Below are positions 61,624 to 64,000 of a stretch of DNA of 64,000 bases, piece by piece. The position numbers were made by a program, and so were the translations under genes. The stretch is from Saprospiraceae bacterium (GTDB lineage Bacteria; Bacteroidota; Bacteroidia; Chitinophagales; Saprospiraceae). The notes under the pieces are model-generated. The model was not told the DNA's origin. It ran no database searches and saw only the letters and a program-made list of their open reading frames with translations. How positions within the stretch are numbered: position 1 is the stretch's first letter; each line of letters begins with the position of its first letter. The stretch is from assembly GCA_020631355.1 (NCBI GenBank), contig JAHDHL010000022.1, forward strand, positions 1 to 64,000. Direction: 5' to 3'.

Positions 61624-63480
61624 CTACAAATTATAACCTCCATTCTTATATACATACTCTGCAATATCCCTTCTCATTTGCTTCACATTCACATCATATG
61701 GACGAGTCAGTATCTTGGTGATTCGCTTCAGGGTCTTTTTCTCAGAACCTGATGCAAAGCCATTGATGGATTCATCCGCAGCCTTTCTTGCGATGTCCAA
61801 TGCCTCATAAAGGTAAACTTGTAATGCTTTCCTTCTGATTTCCAAATCCTTACCCTTATGGATTCCCTTTCTCTCCAATTTCTGAACTTTCAACAGGGTG
61901 GATTCAGCAATGTATGCTTCTGCGAGGATGTCTGCAAAATTCATTACTAACTCTTGCTCGTCCACCATCTTTTCCTTGAGCTTCTGTCCCGCTTTTCCTG
62001 AAAGTGCCATGAATAATACCTTAAGGTTCTTCACGATTCTTTCTTCCTGTTTCCATCCATCATTGGATTTGAATGGTAAGGCTTGCTTGAAAATATACAT
62101 GGGGATTTTCTTACCTGCACCCACCAAATCCACTTCCTTGGTCTTGATGGCCCTCTTGGTCAATTCTGCAAGGGAAAGCATGCGATTGATTTCATTGGTT
62201 CCCTCATAAATTCTTGTGATACGAGCATCACGGTATCCCATTTCGATACCCATTTCAGCAGAGTATCCCATTCCACCATGAATCTGTAAGCATTCATCTA
62301 TACAATAGTCCAAATTTTCCGAGCATTTCACCTTGAGAATGGAACACTCAACCGCATATTCCCTGATGGCACCCAATTTGGAATCATTCTCGGATTTTCC
62401 CTCATGTAGGAATTGGTCACACTTCATGTTGATATTATGTCCTGTCCTATATACCGCTGCCTCACCTGCGAATGTCAGGACAGCCATTTGGCCAATCTTG
62501 TGTTTCATCGCTCCGAAATTAGCGATGGGTGTATTGAATTGCTCTCTTTGTAATGCGTATTCCGTTGCCTGGTTCACACTCATCTTACAACCTCCAACTG
62601 CACCTGCAGCCAATTTGATACGTCCAGTATTCAGAATATTCAAAGCAATCTTGAATCCTCCATCCCGGTCACCCAATAGATTATCCTTAGGCACCTCACA
62701 ATTCTCAAAGAACACCTGTACCGTAGAGGAACCCTTGATTCCCAATTTCTTTTCCTCAGCTCCCAGACTGATACCACCGAATTCCTTTTCCACAATAAAA
62801 GCGGACAAATTCTTATCATCATCTATCCTAGCGAATACGATGAATACATCAGCAAAACCTCCATTGGTAATCCACATTTTCTGGCCATTGATGATATAGT
62901 GTGTACCTGCATCATTCAATACCGCAGATGTCTTACCCGAATTGGCATCGGATCCGGAACGAGGTTCCGTAAGACAGTATGAAGCTTTCAATTGGCCGGA
63001 AGCAATACCTGGAAGGTACTTATCCTTTTGTTCTTGGGTTCCGTAATATACGATGGGCAAGGAACCAATGGATGTCTGGGCACCAATGGTTGTGGCGAAT
63101 GAGAATCCGGGTGCCACTGCCTCCGCAAACAGACAAGTCGTATTGAAATCCAAATCAATACCTCCATACTGCTCTCCTATACTCACTCCACATAATCCCA
63201 ATTCTGCTGCTTTTTCAAGCAATTGAATGATTTCATCCCTATCCTTGGTAATTTCGAATTCCCTACCTCTATTCTGGATGGCTTCCATGACTTCCTTTTT
63301 ACAGAAATCATAAACCATGTCATGAATCATTCTTTGTTCCTCATTGAATTCCTCAGAGATGAAGATGTTTTCCGGATTTTCTTCCTGAATAAGAAATGAG
63401 CAACCAGATTGAACAATGCGCTCGGGGGCAGGATATTTCTTAGGGGCATCTACGATTGGGGTATCGACTGTGGTGGTCAT
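61624..63480 (-). CDS. Acyl-CoA dehydrogenase (long-chain, ACADVL-like)
   Basis: A 618-residue flavoenzyme with the extended C-terminal domain typical of the very-long-chain/ACAD9 type. Substrate loop YCLTEPRSGSDANSGKTS, FAD-binding TNGGFADVFIVFAR, and the catalytic Glu in RITRIYEGTNEI are intact. It starts the beta-oxidation of fatty acids. First gene of the operon; a full promoter lies upstream at 63529-63561. Confidence 0.95.
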   Translation of the reverse strand: MTTTVDTPIVDAPKKYPAPERIVQSGCSFLIQEENPENIFISEEFNEEQRMIHDMVYDFCKKEVMEAIQNRGREFEITKDRDEIIQLLEKAAELGLCGVSIGEQYGGIDLDFNTTCLFAEAVAPGFSFATTIGAQTSIGSLPIVYYGTQEQKDKYLPGIASGQLKASYCLTEPRSGSDANSGKTSAVLNDAGTHYIINGQKMWITNGGFADVFIVFARIDDDKNLSAFIVEKEFGGISLGAEEKKLGIKGSSTVQVFFENCEVPKDNLLGDRDGGFKIALNILNTGRIKLAAGAVGGCKMSVNQATEYALQREQFNTPIANFGAMKHKIGQMAVLTFAGEAAVYRTGHNINMKCDQFLHEGKSENDSKLGAIREYAVECSILKVKCSENLDYCIDECLQIHGGMGYSAEMGIEMGYRDARITRIYEGTNEINRMLSLAELTKRAIKTKEVDLVGAGKKIPMYIFKQALPFKSNDGWKQEERIVKNLKVLFMALSGKAGQKLKEKMVDEQELVMNFADILAEAYIAESTLLKVQKLERKGIHKGKDLEIRRKALQVYLYEALDIARKAADESINGFASGSEKKTLKRITKILTRPYDVNVKQMRRDIAEYVYKNGGYNL

Positions 63481-63528
63481 GCTTTGTAATATTTAGTTCA
63501 ACACAAAAGTGGTTCAAGTTTGATACTG

Positions 63529-63561
63529 CAAATATACATCGTAAGCCAAGTCTAAAACCAA
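63529..63561 (-). promoter_or_regulatory. Promoter of the beta-oxidation operon
   Basis: On the minus strand TTG (63561-63559), 22-bp spacer, TATATTTG (63536-63529), a full Bacteroidota match, about 50 bases before the ATG at 63480. Confidence 0.65.
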
Positions 63562-63696
63562 CTTGATGCGCCATTGGATACAGATTGGCGGCTGATGATT
63601 GTTTTTAAGGTTCAAAATGAATGAAAAAACGATTCTGATACTGTCGCGTGTCTATTTATAGCATGCTGGAATGTTGTTATACATGCCTTATTACAA

Positions 63697-64000
63697 TCAC
63701 AGCATGAGCTGCCAGTATCCGACATCCACCCATTCTCCCATCTTGAATCCTACACTATGATAATGTGCTACTTTCTCATATCCCATTTTTTCATGCAGGG
63801 CCTGGCTCCCTGCATTAGGTAGGGAGATACCTCCTATGACCGTATGATATCCAGCTTTCCTAAGTATATCAATTAAATGGGTATACAATTGAGTCCCAAT
63901 GCCCTTACCTCTTGCATCGGGATGCAGGTAAATGGTCGATTCAACAGTATTGCGATAAGCAACTCTTTCATTCCATTCGGATGCATAAGCATAACCAAGG
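63697..64000 (-). CDS. GNAT acetyltransferase, N-terminus cut by the window edge
   Basis: The frame stays open to the window end; about 100 C-terminal residues are visible. Acetyl-CoA loop LHPDARGKGIGTQLYTHL, followed by ISLPNAGSQALHEKMGYEKV and HSVGFKMGEWVDVGYWQL, the pattern of the phosphinothricin/methionine sulfoximine acetyltransferase (Pat/MddA) subgroup. Such enzymes N-acetylate amino-acid analogues. The true start lies beyond 64000. Confidence 0.85.
   Translation of the reverse strand, partial: LGYAYASEWNERVAYRNTVESTIYLHPDARGKGIGTQLYTHLIDILRKAGYHTVIGGISLPNAGSQALHEKMGYEKVAHYHSVGFKMGEWVDVGYWQLML

Overview
The window comes from a Bacteroidota chromosome, most likely a saprospira-like (Saprospiria) marine or aquatic heterotroph. 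The grounds are three secreted proteins with type IX secretion (T9SS) C-terminal sorting domains, LytS-type sensor kinases with seven-bladed-propeller (reg_prop/Y_Y_Y) input paired with LytTR regulators, start codons without Shine-Dalgarno sequences, promoters of the Bacteroidota form TTG-N18..22-TAnnTTTG, and a base composition near 40% GC. The species assignment is inference; no rRNA is present.

Layout. 1-767: non-coding flank with REP-like repeats and an 18-bp palindrome. 0.8-12.5 kb: Coq4-like protein, secreted hypothetical proteins, KdsD/KpsF sugar-phosphate isomerase, RecQ helicase, an esterase/thioesterase pair, and zinc-ribbon and anti-sigma-like membrane proteins. 12.6-19.8 kb: TspO, a NUDT19-like Nudix hydrolase, a large lipoprotein, DUF423, an M32 carboxypeptidase, an AhpC-like protein and an ABC-2 permease. 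19.9-27.1 kb: two tandem LytS-type kinases and a LytTR regulator, followed by a 21-bp-period direct repeat (a probable LytTR site) and two hairpin-terminated short units. 27.2-38.6 kb: AhpD-like, DUF4105, T9SS and beta-helix exported proteins, Kbp, DusB, NhaB, a lipocalin-like lipoprotein, a DinB-like protein, RseP and HscB. 38.58-39.01 kb: a truncated, palindrome-interrupted tRNA-Leu copy, a GIY-YIG nuclease gene that runs into the next tRNA, and an intact tRNA-Leu(CAA). 39.3-48.3 kb: an acyl-CoA oxidase-like enzyme and large T9SS surface proteins.

48.3-58 kb is the accessory part. It opens with two tandem ~480-nt non-coding units. Comparing the units with each other reveals a shared fold with compensatory changes, G-U logic and terminator polarity that place the RNAs on the minus strand. 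This is the strongest candidate for an undescribed element. It is followed by a divergent gene of unknown function, two paralogous small secreted proteins that bracket a pair of related beta-rich proteins and a TPR histidine kinase/LytTR regulator operon, and then an AraC regulator.

58-64 kb: a three-gene fatty-acid beta-oxidation operon on the minus strand (acyl-CoA dehydrogenase, thiolase, FadJ-like bifunctional enzyme) with a good promoter, then a GNAT acetyltransferase cut by the window edge. With the acyl-CoA oxidase-like gene at 39 kb, it indicates growth on fatty acids. No prophage, CRISPR array, transposase or recognisable anti-phage system was seen.
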